Shown one piece after another: positions 20,871 through 33,684 of a DNA stretch of 64,000 bases. The position numbers were made by a program, and so were the translations under genes. The notes beneath the pieces are model-generated. The model worked only from the letters and a program-made list of their open reading frames with translations, ran no database searches and had not been told where the DNA came from. The DNA is from an uncultured Burkholderiales bacterium (GTDB lineage: Bacteria > Pseudomonadota > Gammaproteobacteria > Burkholderiales > Burkholderiaceae_C). The stretch covers positions 1 through 64,000 of the forward strand of contig CALMYH010000034.1 of the NCBI GenBank assembly GCA_937873395.1, read 5' to 3'. Numbering within the stretch: the stretch's first letter is position 1; every line of letters begins with the position of its first letter.

Positions 20871-21863
20871 GTGATCGCTTCAGACGGCTGCAGGGATGGC
20901 ACTGGCAGGGTGGTGGTGCTCGGCACAGGCGGAACGATTGCCGGGCGCGCCTCCCGTGCCACGGATCTGGTCGGCTACACCGCCGGTGAGCTTGGCATTG
21001 CCGACCTCCTGGCCGGTCTCGGATTGCCGGTGGACGGGCTGCCGGAGGCAGAGCAGGTCGCCCAGATCGACAGCAAGAACATGGATCTGCCGACCTGGCA
21101 GCGGCTGCTCGAGAGCCTGGCACATCACCTGGATCGTCCCGATGTCGCCGGTGTGGTGGTCACGCATGGCACCGACACCCTGGAGGAGACGGCCTTTGTG
21201 CTGCAGTCGCTGCTGGCGCCGACCAAACCTGTCGTGCTGACCTGTGCGATGAGACCGGCCACGGCGCTCGCGCCGGACGGTCCGCAGAACCTCAGCGATG
21301 CCGTGTGCCTGGCCCGCCATCCGGGGGCACAGGGCGTGCTCGTGGTGTGTGCCGGGCGCGTTCACGGACCGATGGAGGTCAGCAAGGCACACACCTACCG
21401 GATCGATGCTTTCGATTCGGGGGACGCGGGACCGCTGGCCGCCATCGAGCACGGGTGCGTGCGCCAGTGGCGTGCCTGGCCAGGGCAGGGTGCTGGGCCG
21501 GAGCCCCAGGGACGACAGCGCCTTGCCGTTTTCCTGTCCCTGTCCGCTCTGCCCAGGGTGGAACTGCTGTACAGCCACGCCTGTGCCGACGGCAGCCTGG
21601 TCCGGGCGCTGTTGGCCCACTCGCCGGCCGATGCACCGCGGCTGCAGGGGCTGGTGGTGGCAGGTACCGGCAACGGCAGTCTGCATCACCGTCTCGAAGA
21701 TGCCCTCCACGAGGCCATGAACCGAGGTGTCCGGGTGGTCCGGGCAACACGGTGTGCCTCGGGTCAGGTGACGCCTGCACCGGGGGATCGGTTCGAGCCC
21801 AGCCACGGTCTCTCGCCGGTCAAGGCCAGGCTGGCGCTGATGCTGGAACTGATCGGGCCCTGA
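20871..21863 (+). CDS. L-asparaginase family protein
   Basis: A 330-residue type I/II asparaginase fold, counted from GTG 20871; a TTG at 20865 is also possible (GGAG at 20857). The two catalytic threonine motifs are present: GTGGTIAG near the N-terminus and VVTHGTDTLEETA near residue 95. The lysine of the second triad is in MEVSKAHTYRIDAF. No export signal, so probably cytoplasmic. The start lies next to the lexA SOS boxes. Product specificity (Asn or Gln) cannot be told. Confidence 0.9.
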   Translation: MIASDGCRDGTGRVVVLGTGGTIAGRASRATDLVGYTAGELGIADLLAGLGLPVDGLPEAEQVAQIDSKNMDLPTWQRLLESLAHHLDRPDVAGVVVTHGTDTLEETAFVLQSLLAPTKPVVLTCAMRPATALAPDGPQNLSDAVCLARHPGAQGVLVVCAGRVHGPMEVSKAHTYRIDAFDSGDAGPLAAIEHGCVRQWRAWPGQGAGPEPQGRQRLAVFLSLSALPRVELLYSHACADGSLVRALLAHSPADAPRLQGLVVAGTGNGSLHHRLEDALHEAMNRGVRVVRATRCASGQVTPAPGDRFEPSHGLSPVKARLALMLELIGP

Positions 21864-21946
21864 CATGAAACAGCCTTACCGCCCGTTGTCGTTGCCACGC
21901 GCTGAAGGGACGCTTCGGTGCTGGGGCGTGCCGGTGAGCGGTTGAC

Positions 21947-22366
21947 ATGGGGCAGGCGCTGGCAGCCCACCCCTGGGCCTACCCGATGCTCGAGGTGATG
22001 CACATCCTGGGCATCGGGTTGCTGTTCGGGAACCTGGTGCTGCTGGAGATTCGCCTCTGGGGGCTGGGTGTGGCTCTGCCCGTGCGTCCGCTGGCCAGGA
22101 TCTGCCTGCCGCTGGCGGTGCTGGGCTTTGTGCTCGCGGCGGCCTCCGGGCTGCTGATGTTTGCCACCCGTGCCGAGGAACTGCTGGCCAACCGCGCGTT
22201 CACAGTCAAGATGCTGCTGCTGATGTTCGCCGGGGCCAATGCGGCCTGGTTTCACGGGCGCGGATCACTCGACAGGCTGGATTCTGCCGCCCGGGGACTG
22301 ATGCTGCTGTCCACCTTGATCTGGATGCTGGTGGTGACCAGCGGCCGCTGGATTGCCTACCTCTGA
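21947..22366 (+). CDS. Small integral membrane protein, four predicted helices
   Basis: A 139-residue hydrophobic protein with four membrane segments, at about 14-36, 47-70, 83-100 and 115-135. It resembles the DUF6644 type of small membrane proteins (EVMHILGIGLLFGNLVLLEIRLWG), often found beside DUF6152 proteins, as here. Function unknown. The ribosome site is weak. The following gene starts 22 bases later, so the two are probably cotranscribed. Confidence 0.75.
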   Translation: MGQALAAHPWAYPMLEVMHILGIGLLFGNLVLLEIRLWGLGVALPVRPLARICLPLAVLGFVLAAASGLLMFATRAEELLANRAFTVKMLLLMFAGANAAWFHGRGSLDRLDSAARGLMLLSTLIWMLVVTSGRWIAYL

Positions 22367-22388
22367 CACAAGCCGAAAGGAGAACAAC

Positions 22389-22859
22389 ATGCAAAGACGC
22401 GAGTTGCTGGTGGGCGTTGCCTGCGCCGGCCTGCTGCCCCTGGCCAGGGCCCACCACGGATGGAGCAGTTTTGACCAGGAGCGCCCGATCTACCTGGAGG
22501 GAGTGGTGGTCGAGGTGCGGTGGCGCAACCCGCACGCCGAGTTCGTGCTTGAGCTGGCGGAAGGACTGCGCTTGCCGGCCGACCTGGCCAGTCGTCCCTT
22601 GCCGGCGCAGACCGCCGGCATCGACGGTCCTGCGCTGCTCGCCAGAACCGGCCTGCCAAAGCGGCAGGATCGACGCTGGGAGGTCGAGCTGGCGCCACTG
22701 TTCCGGCTGGGCCAGTGGCAGCTGGAGGAGATCTCCCCAGGGACACGCCTGTCCGTGGTCGGCTTCACCTTCAAGGAGGAGCGCGGCAAGCCCCTGCTGA
22801 GGGCCGAGTACCTGTTTCTCGGCGACAGGGCCTACGGGCTTCGCTCCAGCCCTGCCTGA
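22389..22859 (+). CDS. DUF6152 family exported protein
   Basis: A 156-residue protein from ATG 22389, with an AAAGGAG ribosome site. It has a signal peptide (MQRRELLVGVACAGLLPLARA) and then HHGWSSFDQERPIYLEGVVVEVRWRNPHAE, typical of DUF6152. The conserved His pair at the mature N-terminus could bind metal, but no function is known. Partner of the small membrane protein encoded just upstream. Confidence 0.8.
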   Translation: MQRRELLVGVACAGLLPLARAHHGWSSFDQERPIYLEGVVVEVRWRNPHAEFVLELAEGLRLPADLASRPLPAQTAGIDGPALLARTGLPKRQDRRWEVELAPLFRLGQWQLEEISPGTRLSVVGFTFKEERGKPLLRAEYLFLGDRAYGLRSSPA

Positions 22860-22875
22860 GCGCCTGGCGGACGGC

Positions 22876-24451
<1,576 letters not shown>

Positions 24452-24455
<4 letters not shown>

Positions 24456-24658
24456 GGCACCGGGTTTCGGCGCGCCAGTTGCTCGAGTTCCTCGTCGCTC
24501 AGCGTGCGGGCTTCGTGTTCGAGCAGGATGGGAATGCCGTCCCTGACGGGGTAAGCCAGACGCGCACTGCGCGAGAGCAGCTCCTGGTGATCCCGGTCGT
24601 GGACCAGCGGTCCTTTGGTGACGGGGCAGACCAGCAGTTCAAGCAGTTTGGAGTCCAT
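24452..24658 (-). CDS. Trm112-like small protein (YcaR type)
   Basis: A 68-residue protein of the Trm112 family ([40 protein letters not shown]). The classical zinc ribbon is degenerate: only one of the expected Cys pair is seen. In proteobacteria such genes lie between lpxK and kdsB, exactly as here. Possible role as a small activator or structural partner; not established. Confidence 0.9.
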
Positions 24659-24670
24659 GGTGCCATCATA

Positions 24671-25753
24671 TTACCCCTTGCGCCGCCCAGGTTTGTCGCT
24701 GGCAGGCAGCGAACCCAGGGTGCACAGTCGGGCGTCAAGTTGCTCGAAGAAGCCGCTGTCGATGGCGAGTTCCAGCGCTGCCGACCAGACATCCGGTGAG
24801 TTCTCCGTCCAGATCTCGGCCAGCTTGGCCCGGTCCTTTTCGGTGCAGACCACAGGCAGGCCCTCGGCCAGCACCGGTCGGTAGGATTCGGGCGGTGCAT
24901 GATCGGTCAGGGCCCACTCGCGGGTCGGTGTGCAGCCTGCCGAACGCAGCATCTCGAAGAAGCGGTCTGGCTGGGCCAGCCCTGCCACCGCCACAAAAGG
25001 GGTGCCGGCCAGAAACTGCAGCGACTGTTGCCGGCCGTCGAGTGCGGTCACCGTCGGTGACAGATGGCGCCGGCCGTGAAAGCAGGCCATTCCCGGGGGC
25101 TGGGGGATGGCGGGTGCAGGCCGATCATCCCGGTGCTGAAGCAGCAGCAGATCGGGTGTTCTCGCCCAGCGCCCCGGGGGCCAGGTTTCCCGCAACAGGC
25201 CGGCCGGCAGCAGCCAGCCGTTGCCCACACCCCGCTCGTCGAACACCGCCACCGCGACGTCGCCGTGCAGGGACAAATGCTGCAGCCCGTCGTCGGACAG
25301 CAGCAGGTTCACCTCGGGGTGTGACGCCAGCAGGGCACGGCCGGCCGCCGCCCGGTCGGCGCCCACGAAGACTGGCACGCCGGTCCGGCAGCGGATCAGC
25401 ACCGGCTCGTCGCCGCCTTCGCTGGCGGGGGTCTGCGGGCCGACCTCGCGGATGCCGCTCCCCTGGCGTCCGTGCCCGCGCGAAATCACCCCGGGTCGCC
25501 AGCCGCGCTCGCGCAGGTGACCGATCAGTGCCAGGACCGTGGGGGTCTTGCCGGCACCTCCGGCGACCACATTGCCCACCACGATCACGGGCACAGGGAG
25601 GCGCCGGACCTTCATCCAGCCCAGGCGGAACGCGAGCTGGCGCAGCACCACCAGCGTGCCGTAGATGGCGGCCAGCGGGAGGCGGCGCCGAGCCGCCCAA
25701 CCGCGCTCCAGCGCCTCGGCTTGCCATCGGGCATGGCGGTGCGCCTGGTTCAT
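24671..25753 (-). CDS. lpxK: Tetraacyldisaccharide 4'-kinase
   Basis: A 360-residue lipid A biosynthesis kinase that phosphorylates the 4' position of the disaccharide precursor at the inner membrane. The P-loop is VGNVVAGGAGKTPTVLAL near residue 60; other motifs are SRGHGRQ, DDGLQHLSL and DERGVGNG. An N-terminal amphipathic/hydrophobic helix (LAAIYGTLVVLRQLAFRLG) anchors it. ATG 25753 is preferred over an in-frame TTG two codons upstream. It follows exbD by about ten bases. Confidence 0.95.
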   Translation of the reverse strand: MNQAHRHARWQAEALERGWAARRRLPLAAIYGTLVVLRQLAFRLGWMKVRRLPVPVIVVGNVVAGGAGKTPTVLALIGHLRERGWRPGVISRGHGRQGSGIREVGPQTPASEGGDEPVLIRCRTGVPVFVGADRAAAGRALLASHPEVNLLLSDDGLQHLSLHGDVAVAVFDERGVGNGWLLPAGLLRETWPPGRWARTPDLLLLQHRDDRPAPAIPQPPGMACFHGRRHLSPTVTALDGRQQSLQFLAGTPFVAVAGLAQPDRFFEMLRSAGCTPTREWALTDHAPPESYRPVLAEGLPVVCTEKDRAKLAEIWTENSPDVWSAALELAIDSGFFEQLDARLCTLGSLPASDKPGRRKG

Positions 25754-25763
25754 GGGCAAGGGC

Positions 25764-26204
25764 TCAGGGACGCTGGGCGGGGTTGCGCCGATTGGAAGGC
25801 TGCTGGGTCGCGAAGGTGATCTGGACCAGCCCCGCGCGGCGTGCGGCGTCCATCACGTTGATCACCGACTGGTGGGTGGCCGCAGCGTCGGCGCTGATGA
25901 CGATCACCACATCACGATCGTCCTGGCTGGCGCGCGCCAGCGCCTGGGTCAGCATGTCGACGCCGGCGCCCTCCAGCACCTGCTGGTTCAGGGCATACCG
26001 ACCGTCGCTGCTCACAGACACCACCACCTCCCTGGGTTTGTCGCGGGGGGCCTGGGCATCGGCGACGGGCAGGCTCACCTGCAGCTCGGTGAACTTGCTG
26101 TAGGTGGTGGTCAGCATCAGGAAAATCAGCACCACCAACAGGATGTCGATGAACGGGATCAGGTTGATTTCCGGCTCTTCGCGGGATCCGGGTCGGAAGT
26201 TCAT
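25764..26204 (-). CDS. exbD: ExbD/TolR-type biopolymer transport protein
   Basis: A 146-residue protein with one N-terminal transmembrane helix (INLIPFIDILLVVLIFLMLTT) that contains the essential Asp, and a periplasmic domain (VSVSSDGRYALNQQVLEG). With ExbB it forms the proton-driven motor coupling to TonB or TolA. No tonB or tolA gene is in the window. It lies 36 bases after exbB and is followed by lpxK. Confidence 0.93.
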   Translation of the reverse strand: MNFRPGSREEPEINLIPFIDILLVVLIFLMLTTTYSKFTELQVSLPVADAQAPRDKPREVVVSVSSDGRYALNQQVLEGAGVDMLTQALARASQDDRDVVIVISADAAATHQSVINVMDAARRAGLVQITFATQQPSNRRNPAQRP

Positions 26205-26240
26205 GCGTGCTCCGGAAGCGGGGTCTGGTGGTCTGGCCGG

Positions 26241-26882
26241 TCAGGCGCGCGTGGTGATCAGGTGGCGCGCAAAGCGCTCGGCCGCCACTTCCATTGACAG
26301 CAGATAGGCGTCCACCCGGTAGCGGAAATAACGCCAGAAGATGAGCGCCGGGATGGCCACCATGAGTCCGAACGCGGTGTTGTAGAGGGCGATCGATATG
26401 CCCCGTGCGAGCTGGACCGGGTCGCCCCCCCCCGGGCTGGTGCCCATGCCACCGTCCATGCCCTGGGAGGCAAAAATCTCGATCATGCCGATCACCGTGC
26501 CCAGCAGGCCCAGCAGGGGGGCAGCGGAGGCAATGGTTGCGAGGGCGCCGAGGTAGCGCTGCAGCTTGGCGGCCGCCTGTCGGCCGGCGCCTTCCAGGCT
26601 GGAGCGCAGCTCGTCTTCGCTCGCCTTGGGGTTCTGGTGGAAGGTGCGAAACCCGCTGGCCAACACTTCTCCCAGCACCGAGTTTTGCTCCAGCTGCTTG
26701 ACCACCTCGGGCGCCGGCAGGCCCTTGCGCGAGACCATGATGACCTCGTCCAGCAACTTGGGTGGAACGATGCGGTCGGTCTTGAGACTGATGAAACGTT
26801 CGATGATCAGGGCCAGCCCCACGATCGAGCAGGCGATCAGGGGCCAGATGGGCCAGCCGGCGGCTTGTATGATGGACAGCAA
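26241..26882 (-). CDS. exbB: ExbB/TolQ/MotA-type proton channel protein
   Basis: A 213-residue protein with three membrane segments: IIQAAGWPIWPLIACSIVGLALIIERF at the start, then ATIASAAPLLGLLGTVIGMIEIF and the final helix LARGISIALYNTAFGLMVAIPALIF. TTG 26882 is chosen as the start, with GGAGA seven bases upstream, giving (M)LSIIQAAGWPIWP as in related species; an ATG at 26903 would add seven residues with no ribosome site. Confidence 0.9.
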   Translation of the reverse strand: MLSIIQAAGWPIWPLIACSIVGLALIIERFISLKTDRIVPPKLLDEVIMVSRKGLPAPEVVKQLEQNSVLGEVLASGFRTFHQNPKASEDELRSSLEGAGRQAAAKLQRYLGALATIASAAPLLGLLGTVIGMIEIFASQGMDGGMGTSPGGGDPVQLARGISIALYNTAFGLMVAIPALIFWRYFRYRVDAYLLSMEVAAERFARHLITTRA

Positions 26883-27201
26883 AACGGTTCTCCGTGCGGG
26901 CATCGAGTGCTGGGCGGTGCCCAGGCAGTTGCAGCCGATTATGGCGCAGTGGGCCAGCCGGTCATGGCTGTGGCCCGACCGCCCGTTCACTGCACGATCT
27001 GTGGATATCTTTGTGGGTAAGCCGGATCAGGAGCCGCCCGGACCGGGCCAGGCCCGCGGGCGAATCCGGGAGTGACCAGGGGTTCAGGTTGTTTGGGTGG
27101 CACGACAAAGGTTTACAGGTGGTTCTGGAGAAAGCTCGCAAAGGCCTTGGCCGGATGTTGTCCGGCCTGCATCTGTGGACACATTTCGTGCTGTCGGCCC
27201 G
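26883..27201. other. Intergenic region between divergent exbB and xseA
   Basis: 319 bases with no convincing gene. It must carry the promoters of both divergent units. A perfect hairpin GGCCGGA-TGTTG-TCCGGCC at 27149-27167 lies in the xseA leader, 34 bases before its ATG, without a U-tract. The xseA frame is open upstream to a GTG at 27097, but that extension lacks family similarity. Confidence 0.5.
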
Positions 27202-28491
27202 ATGAAACCCGTACTGCCCCGACCGGAGGCCGCGGCGCCGGGCCCTGTGTGGGCGATTGGCCCGCTGATGCGCGCCATTGCTGACACCCTGGCCAGCCGG
27301 TTCAACCCCGTTGCGGTGCAAGGCGAGATATCGGGCTTCTCGCGCGCGGCCAGCGGACATTGTTATTTCTCCCTCAAGGACGACAGCGGTCAGATTCGTT
27401 GCGCGATGTTCCGGCGTGCAGCGGAGCAACTGGGCTTTCAGCCGCAGGACGGCCTGCTGATCGAGGCCCGAGGGCGCCTTGATGTGTATGGCGCCAGGGG
27501 TGATCTGCAGCTGATCGTGGAGAGCATGCGCACGGCCGGGCAGGGCGGCCTGTTCGAGGAATTCCTGCGTCTCAAGGCCCGCCTCGAGGCCGAGGGCCTG
27601 TTCGATCCGGCCCGAAAGCGGCCCTTGCCCGGACATCCCCGTTCGCTGGCGGTGGTGACCTCGCTGGGCGCGGCCGCGCTGCGGGACGTCGCGACGGCAC
27701 TGGCCCGGCGGGTGCCACACCTGCCGGTGCTGTTGTTCCCGGCCTCGGTCCAGGGCGCATCGGCCCCCACCGAGCTGGTGGCGGCATTGGAGGCTGCCTA
27801 TCGGTGGCACCTGACCCGAGGGGACATCGATGTGCTGCTGCTGGTTCGGGGTGGCGGGGCACTCGAGGACCTCTGGGCCTTCAATGACGAGCAGGTGGTG
27901 CGTGCGGTCACCCGTGCTCCCATGCCGGTGATCTGTGGCGTGGGCCACGAGACCGACTTCTCGCTGTGTGACTTTGCGGCCGATGTTCGCGCCCCGACGC
28001 CCACCGCGGCAGCGGAACTGTGCGCGCCGGCACGTGCGCAACGCCTGGGCGAGCTGGCCTACCTGGAGGAGGGAATGACCGCCGCCGTGCGGGATGCGCT
28101 GGATCGCCAAGGCCAGCGGCTCGATTGGCTGGGTCAGCGCATGGGCCGTCCTTCGGGCCGCTTGCATGCCGCATCAGGCCAGCTGCTGGAGCTGCAGCAT
28201 CGCCTGCAGGGCGGCGTGCATCTGGAATTGCAGCGGCGTGGCGCCGCGCTGGCCGCCGTGGGGCGCGACCTGCCCGTGCGGCAGGAGCTGCTCCTGACGC
28301 GGCGGCGCCAGCAACTGGAGCAGATGGCCACGGCACTCGACATGCTTGACCCGCGTCTGGTGCTGCAGAGGGGATATGCGTTGCTGACCGATGGGCAGGG
28401 GCAGGTGGTGTCGAGCACGGATCAGACCCGGTCGGGGCAGGAGATTCATGCAAGCCTTAGCGACGGTGAACTGGACTTGCGTGTGATCTGA
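27202..28491 (+). CDS. xseA: Exodeoxyribonuclease VII large subunit
   Basis: A 429-residue nuclease subunit degrading single-stranded DNA. The N-terminal OB-fold ([33 protein letters not shown]) is followed by the catalytic core ([71 protein letters not shown]) and a C-terminal coiled coil. ATG 27202 gives the usual N-terminal length. The small subunit gene xseB is not nearby. Confidence 0.95.
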   Translation: MKPVLPRPEAAAPGPVWAIGPLMRAIADTLASRFNPVAVQGEISGFSRAASGHCYFSLKDDSGQIRCAMFRRAAEQLGFQPQDGLLIEARGRLDVYGARGDLQLIVESMRTAGQGGLFEEFLRLKARLEAEGLFDPARKRPLPGHPRSLAVVTSLGAAALRDVATALARRVPHLPVLLFPASVQGASAPTELVAALEAAYRWHLTRGDIDVLLLVRGGGALEDLWAFNDEQVVRAVTRAPMPVICGVGHETDFSLCDFAADVRAPTPTAAAELCAPARAQRLGELAYLEEGMTAAVRDALDRQGQRLDWLGQRMGRPSGRLHAASGQLLELQHRLQGGVHLELQRRGAALAAVGRDLPVRQELLLTRRRQQLEQMATALDMLDPRLVLQRGYALLTDGQGQVVSSTDQTRSGQEIHASLSDGELDLRVI

Positions 28492-28634
28492 GCGGCCGCC
28501 TGCCAGCGGCAGGCCCGTCGGGCCAAAACCCACGTCGGTGCGATGGGCGGCGCTCTTGCCTACAATGTTCGTCTGGCCTGCGGGGGCGGTGTCCCTGCAC
28601 TTCCGTCTACAACACCACATCACGAGGACCCCAC

Positions 28635-29216
28635 ATGGAACACACCCTGCCCGCATTGCCTTACGGACTGGACGACCTGGCACCGCACTACAGCCGCGAG
28701 ACCCTGGAGTTCCACCACGGCAAGCACCACAACGCCTACGTGGTCAACCTCAACAACCTGCAGAAGGGCACCGAGTTCGAGACCATGGACCTGGAGTCCA
28801 TCGTGAAGAAGTCCAGTGGCGGCATCTACAACAACGCGGCCCAGATCTGGAACCACACCTTCTTCTGGAACTGCATGAAACCGAACGGCGGCGGTGAGCC
28901 CTCCGGTGCGCTGGCGGCGGCCATCAATGCCAAATGGGGCAGCTACGCCGCGTTCAAGGAAGCCTTTGTCAAGTCGGCCGTGGGCAACTTCGGGTCGGGC
29001 TGGACCTGGCTGGTGAAGAAGGCCGATGGTTCGGTGGACATCGTCAACATGGGCGCTGCCGGCACGCCGCTGACCACCGCCGACAAGGCGCTGCTGACCG
29101 TGGATGTGTGGGAGCACGCCTACTACATCGACTACCGCAACCTGCGCCCCAAGTTCGTCGAAACCTTCCTGGACAAGCTGGTGAACTGGTCGTTCGCCGA
29201 AGCGAACTTCGCCTGA
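28635..29216 (+). CDS. sodB: Superoxide dismutase [Fe]
   Basis: A 193-residue Fe/Mn superoxide dismutase (2 O2- + 2 H+ to H2O2 + O2). Metal ligands are the His of [13 protein letters not shown], the His of [11 protein letters not shown], and the Asp and His of [13 protein letters not shown]. Residues NHTFFW and AAQIWNH indicate the iron type. A -10-like TACAAT lies at 28561-28566, and a strong terminator follows the gene, so it is probably monocistronic. Confidence 0.96.
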   Translation: MEHTLPALPYGLDDLAPHYSRETLEFHHGKHHNAYVVNLNNLQKGTEFETMDLESIVKKSSGGIYNNAAQIWNHTFFWNCMKPNGGGEPSGALAAAINAKWGSYAAFKEAFVKSAVGNFGSGWTWLVKKADGSVDIVNMGAAGTPLTTADKALLTVDVWEHAYYIDYRNLRPKFVETFLDKLVNWSFAEANFA

Positions 29217-29242
29217 ATCTCCGTTCTTGCCCGATGTCACAC

Positions 29243-29275
29243 AGCCCGAAGGCCTCCGGCCTTCGGGCTTTTTCT
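29243..29275 (+). terminator. Intrinsic terminator after sodB
   Basis: AGCCCGAAGGCC-TCC-GGCCTTCGGGCT, 12-bp perfect stem, followed by TTTTCTTTG; 26 bases after the sodB stop. Confidence 0.92.
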
Positions 29276-29479
29276 TTGTGTTTCATCCGCACGTCGTCGC
29301 TTCCGGACGTGGGCGGGAGAAAAAAAGTCGCCGATGAAGCGATGATTTTTTGCAATGTGGTATTTCAGTTCAAATTTTGAAGCAGGGGTCAGAGCAGTGA
29401 AAGCAAAATCGGTCACGATGAAAAAAAAGGCGGGCAAACAGTCCGGCCGAGACCCCATAAGGATTTCAGGAGCCAAAGC

Positions 29480-31708
29480 ATGAGCCAAACCCCCCAGACC
29501 ATTGTCTACACCCTCACCGACGAAGCGCCGCTGCTGGCGACCGCGTCCTTTCTGCCGATCATCCGCACCTTCGCCGCGCCGGCGGGGGTTGACGTGGTCA
29601 CCAGCGACATTTCGGTCGCGGCCCGCATTCTGGCGACATTCCCCGAGTGCCTGACGGAGGCTCAGCGCGTCCCAGACCAGCTGGCCGAACTGGGCAAGCT
29701 CACGCTCAAGCCCGAGGCCAACATCATCAAGCTGCCCAACATCAGCGCGTCGGTGGCCCAGCTGGTGGCGGCCATCAAGGAACTGCAGGCCAAGGGTTAT
29801 GCCATTCCCGACTACCCGGAGAACCCGGCCACGGAGGAAGAAAAGGCGATCAAGGCCCGCTACGCGAAGTGCACCGGCTCGGCGGTGAATCCGGTGTTGC
29901 GGGAAGGCAATTCCGATCGCCGGGCCCCGCGTGCCGTCAAGGAGTACGCACGCAAGAACCCGCACAGCATGGGCGAATGGAGCCAGGCTTCTCGCACCCA
30001 CGTCTCCCACATGCACCATGGCGATTTCTACCATGGCGAGAAATCGATGACCCTGGACCGCGCCCGTCGGGTCAAGATGGAACTGCTCACCCGGAGCGGC
30101 AAGACCATCGTGCTCAAGCCCGAGGTCCAGCTGCAGGATCGCGAGGTCATCGACAGCATGTTCATGAGCAAGAAGGCCTTGCTGGCCTTCTACGAGAAGG
30201 AGATCGAGGACGCTCGCAAGACCGGGGTGATGTTCTCCCTGCACGTCAAGGCCACCATGATGAAGGTGTCTCACCCCATCGTCTTCGGTCACTGCGTCAA
30301 GATCTTCTACAAGGAAGCCTTCGCCAAACACGCCCAGACCTTCAAGGAGCTGGGCATCAATGTGAACAACGGCATGGTCGATCTCTACAACAAGATCGAG
30401 AAGCTGCCGGCTTCGCTGCGCGACGAGATCAAGCGCGACCTGCATGCCTGCCACGAGCACCGCCCCGAGCTCGCCATGGTGGATTCGGCCAAGGGCATCA
30501 CCAACTTCCACTCGCCCAACGACATCATCGTCGACGCCTCCATGCCGGCGATGATCCGCAACGGCGGCAAGATGTGGGGTGCTGACGGTCGCCTCAAGGA
30601 CGTCAAGGCCGTGATGCCGGAGTCGACCTTTGCCCGCATCTACATGGAGATGATCAACTTCTGCAAGTGGCACGGCGCCTTCGATCCCAAGACCATGGGG
30701 ACGGTGCCCAATGTGGGCCTGATGGCCCAGCAGGCCGAGGAATACGGTTCGCACGACAAGACCTTCGAGATCCCGGAGGACGGCGTGGCGAACATCACCG
30801 ACCTGGAAACGGGCGAAGTGCTGCTGACCCAGAACGTGGAGGAGGGTGACATCTGGCGCATGTGCCAGGTCAAGGACGCCGCGATCCGCGACTGGGTCAA
30901 GCTGGCGGTCAACCGGGCCCGCCATTCCGGCATGCCGGTGGTGTTCTGGCTCGACCCCTACCGCCCGCACGAGGCGCAACTGATCACCAAGGTCAAGATG
31001 TACCTCCACGAGCACGACACGTCTGGCCTGGACATCCAGATCATGAGCCAGGTGCGTGCCATGCGCTACACGCTCGAGCGCGTGATCCGGGGGCTGGACA
31101 CCATCAGCGCCACCGGCAACATCCTGCGTGACTACCTGACCGACCTGTTCCCCATCATGGAACTGGGCACCTCGGCCAAGATGCTGTCCATCGTCCCCCT
31201 GATGGCCGGCGGCGGCATGTACGAAACCGGCGCCGGCGGTTCGGCTCCCAAGCACGTGCAGCAGCTGACCGAAGAGAACCACCTGCGCTGGGATTCCCTG
31301 GGCGAATTCCTGGCCCTGGCCGTCTCGCTGGAAGACCTGGGCCTCAAGAGCGGCAACACCAAGGCCAAACTGCTGGCCCGCACCCTGGACGCCGCCACCG
31401 GCAAGCTGCTGGACAACCGCAAGTCGCCCTCGGCCCGCACCGGCGAGCTGGACAACCGCGGCAGCCAGTTCTACCTGGCCATGTACTGGGCCCAGGAACT
31501 GGCCGCCCAGACCGAGGACGCCGAACTGGCCGCTCACTTTGCCTTGCTGGCCCGTACCCTGGCCGAGCAGGAGCAGACCATCGTGGCCGAGCTGGCCGCG
31601 GTGCAGGGGAAGCCGGCCGACATCGGCGGTTACTACAAGCCCGACATGGACAAGCTCGCCGCGGTCATGCGGCCCAGCGCGACTTTCAACCAGACGCTGG
31701 CCGCCTGA
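29480..31708 (+). CDS. icd: NADP-dependent isocitrate dehydrogenase, monomeric type
   Basis: A 742-residue class II (monomeric) isocitrate dehydrogenase, the length expected for the family. Recognised by [53 protein letters not shown] and [22 protein letters not shown]. Catalyses oxidative decarboxylation of isocitrate to 2-oxoglutarate in the cytoplasm. GGAG lies nine bases before the ATG. It is preceded by about 200 AT-richer bases that may contain its promoter. A second, unrelated isocitrate dehydrogenase lies 650 bases downstream. Confidence 0.96.
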   Translation: MSQTPQTIVYTLTDEAPLLATASFLPIIRTFAAPAGVDVVTSDISVAARILATFPECLTEAQRVPDQLAELGKLTLKPEANIIKLPNISASVAQLVAAIKELQAKGYAIPDYPENPATEEEKAIKARYAKCTGSAVNPVLREGNSDRRAPRAVKEYARKNPHSMGEWSQASRTHVSHMHHGDFYHGEKSMTLDRARRVKMELLTRSGKTIVLKPEVQLQDREVIDSMFMSKKALLAFYEKEIEDARKTGVMFSLHVKATMMKVSHPIVFGHCVKIFYKEAFAKHAQTFKELGINVNNGMVDLYNKIEKLPASLRDEIKRDLHACHEHRPELAMVDSAKGITNFHSPNDIIVDASMPAMIRNGGKMWGADGRLKDVKAVMPESTFARIYMEMINFCKWHGAFDPKTMGTVPNVGLMAQQAEEYGSHDKTFEIPEDGVANITDLETGEVLLTQNVEEGDIWRMCQVKDAAIRDWVKLAVNRARHSGMPVVFWLDPYRPHEAQLITKVKMYLHEHDTSGLDIQIMSQVRAMRYTLERVIRGLDTISATGNILRDYLTDLFPIMELGTSAKMLSIVPLMAGGGMYETGAGGSAPKHVQQLTEENHLRWDSLGEFLALAVSLEDLGLKSGNTKAKLLARTLDAATGKLLDNRKSPSARTGELDNRGSQFYLAMYWAQELAAQTEDAELAAHFALLARTLAEQEQTIVAELAAVQGKPADIGGYYKPDMDKLAAVMRPSATFNQTLAA

Positions 31709-31725
31709 TTCCTGGGGATTCGCCC

Positions 31726-32211
31726 TCAGCGGCCGCCAAAGGGCGGTCCGCCGAGGCGAAAGCCCGGCTGGATCCCGCGCCGGGCAAACCAGCCCTGGTG
31801 CATCTCGAGCACGTAACGAACGGGCCTGGTCGAGCAATGTGAATCGAGAGACAGCGGCTGCATGTCGGCCAGATTCACGATGGTGCCATCGTCTTCCACA
31901 AACGCGGCCGTCAGGGGCAGCAGGGTGTTCTTCATCCAGAAGCACTGCACGGCCGCCTGCTCGAAGACAAACAACATGCCTTCATTGGCCGGCATGTCCC
32001 GGCGGTGCATCAGCCCGATCGCCCGTTGCGGGTGGGTCGACGCCACTTGGGCCTGGATCAGGTGCATGCCGGCCTTGAGGGTGGTCCTCGGCAGGTCCAG
32101 TTGGGGCTGTTCCTGCGCCAGGGTCAGTCCGCACAGAGCGGAGAGGAGCACGGCGAGCAGGCCGCGTCGGAGTGGGGCGGTCGGGATTGGGTGCATGGAG
32201 ATCATTGTCAC
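31726..32211 (-). CDS. DUF192 family exported protein
   Basis: A 161-residue protein with an N-terminal signal sequence (LLAVLLSALCGLTLA) and a DUF192 beta-barrel domain: LKAGMHLIQAQVASTHPQRAIGLMHRRDMPANEGMLFVFE and CFWMKNTLLPLTAAFVEDDGTIV. Function unknown in the family. It sits between the two isocitrate dehydrogenase genes, antisense to both, and converges on the first. Confidence 0.88.
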   Translation of the reverse strand: MTMISMHPIPTAPLRRGLLAVLLSALCGLTLAQEQPQLDLPRTTLKAGMHLIQAQVASTHPQRAIGLMHRRDMPANEGMLFVFEQAAVQCFWMKNTLLPLTAAFVEDDGTIVNLADMQPLSLDSHCSTRPVRYVLEMHQGWFARRGIQPGFRLGGPPFGGR

Positions 32212-32275
32212 CGAATCGGCGGCCGGAAGGGCTGCGCATGGTGATGTGCCCGCAGGCGTGGAGCATGGGAAGGGC

Positions 32276-32281
32276 TAGAAT
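32276..32281 (+). promoter_or_regulatory. -10-like element upstream of dimeric icd
   Basis: TAGAAT at 32276-32281, 77 bases before the ATG of the dimeric isocitrate dehydrogenase gene. No good -35 is seen at 17 bases. Confidence 0.35.
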
Positions 32282-32358
32282 AAATTGCAGGGCTTTGCCG
32301 CGAGACCCCGCGGCCTCGCGTCCTGTCATACAACGCATCCCAACCGGAGACCCGTTCC

Positions 32359-33612
<1,254 letters not shown>

Positions 33613-33684
33613 CAGGCTGCGCCCAGGCGGGCCGTCAAGCCCCGCCCGGGCGAAACTGGACGGCCGGATCGCGGCGATCGGGCC

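Noticed and set aside
25764-26882. Naming the ExbB/ExbD pair TolQ/TolR
   Set aside because: No tolA is adjacent and the pair sits with lpxK and xseA, the usual setting for exbBD-type genes in this family; the Tol cluster at 50.9 kb is separate.
29237-31945. 902-residue open frame antisense to the monomeric icd gene
   Set aside because: High-GC third-position bias keeps the opposite strand open; no ribosome site and no family similarity. The icd frame is unambiguous. The same applies to the long antisense frames over clpA (38320-40620) and over the dimeric icd (32326-33606).
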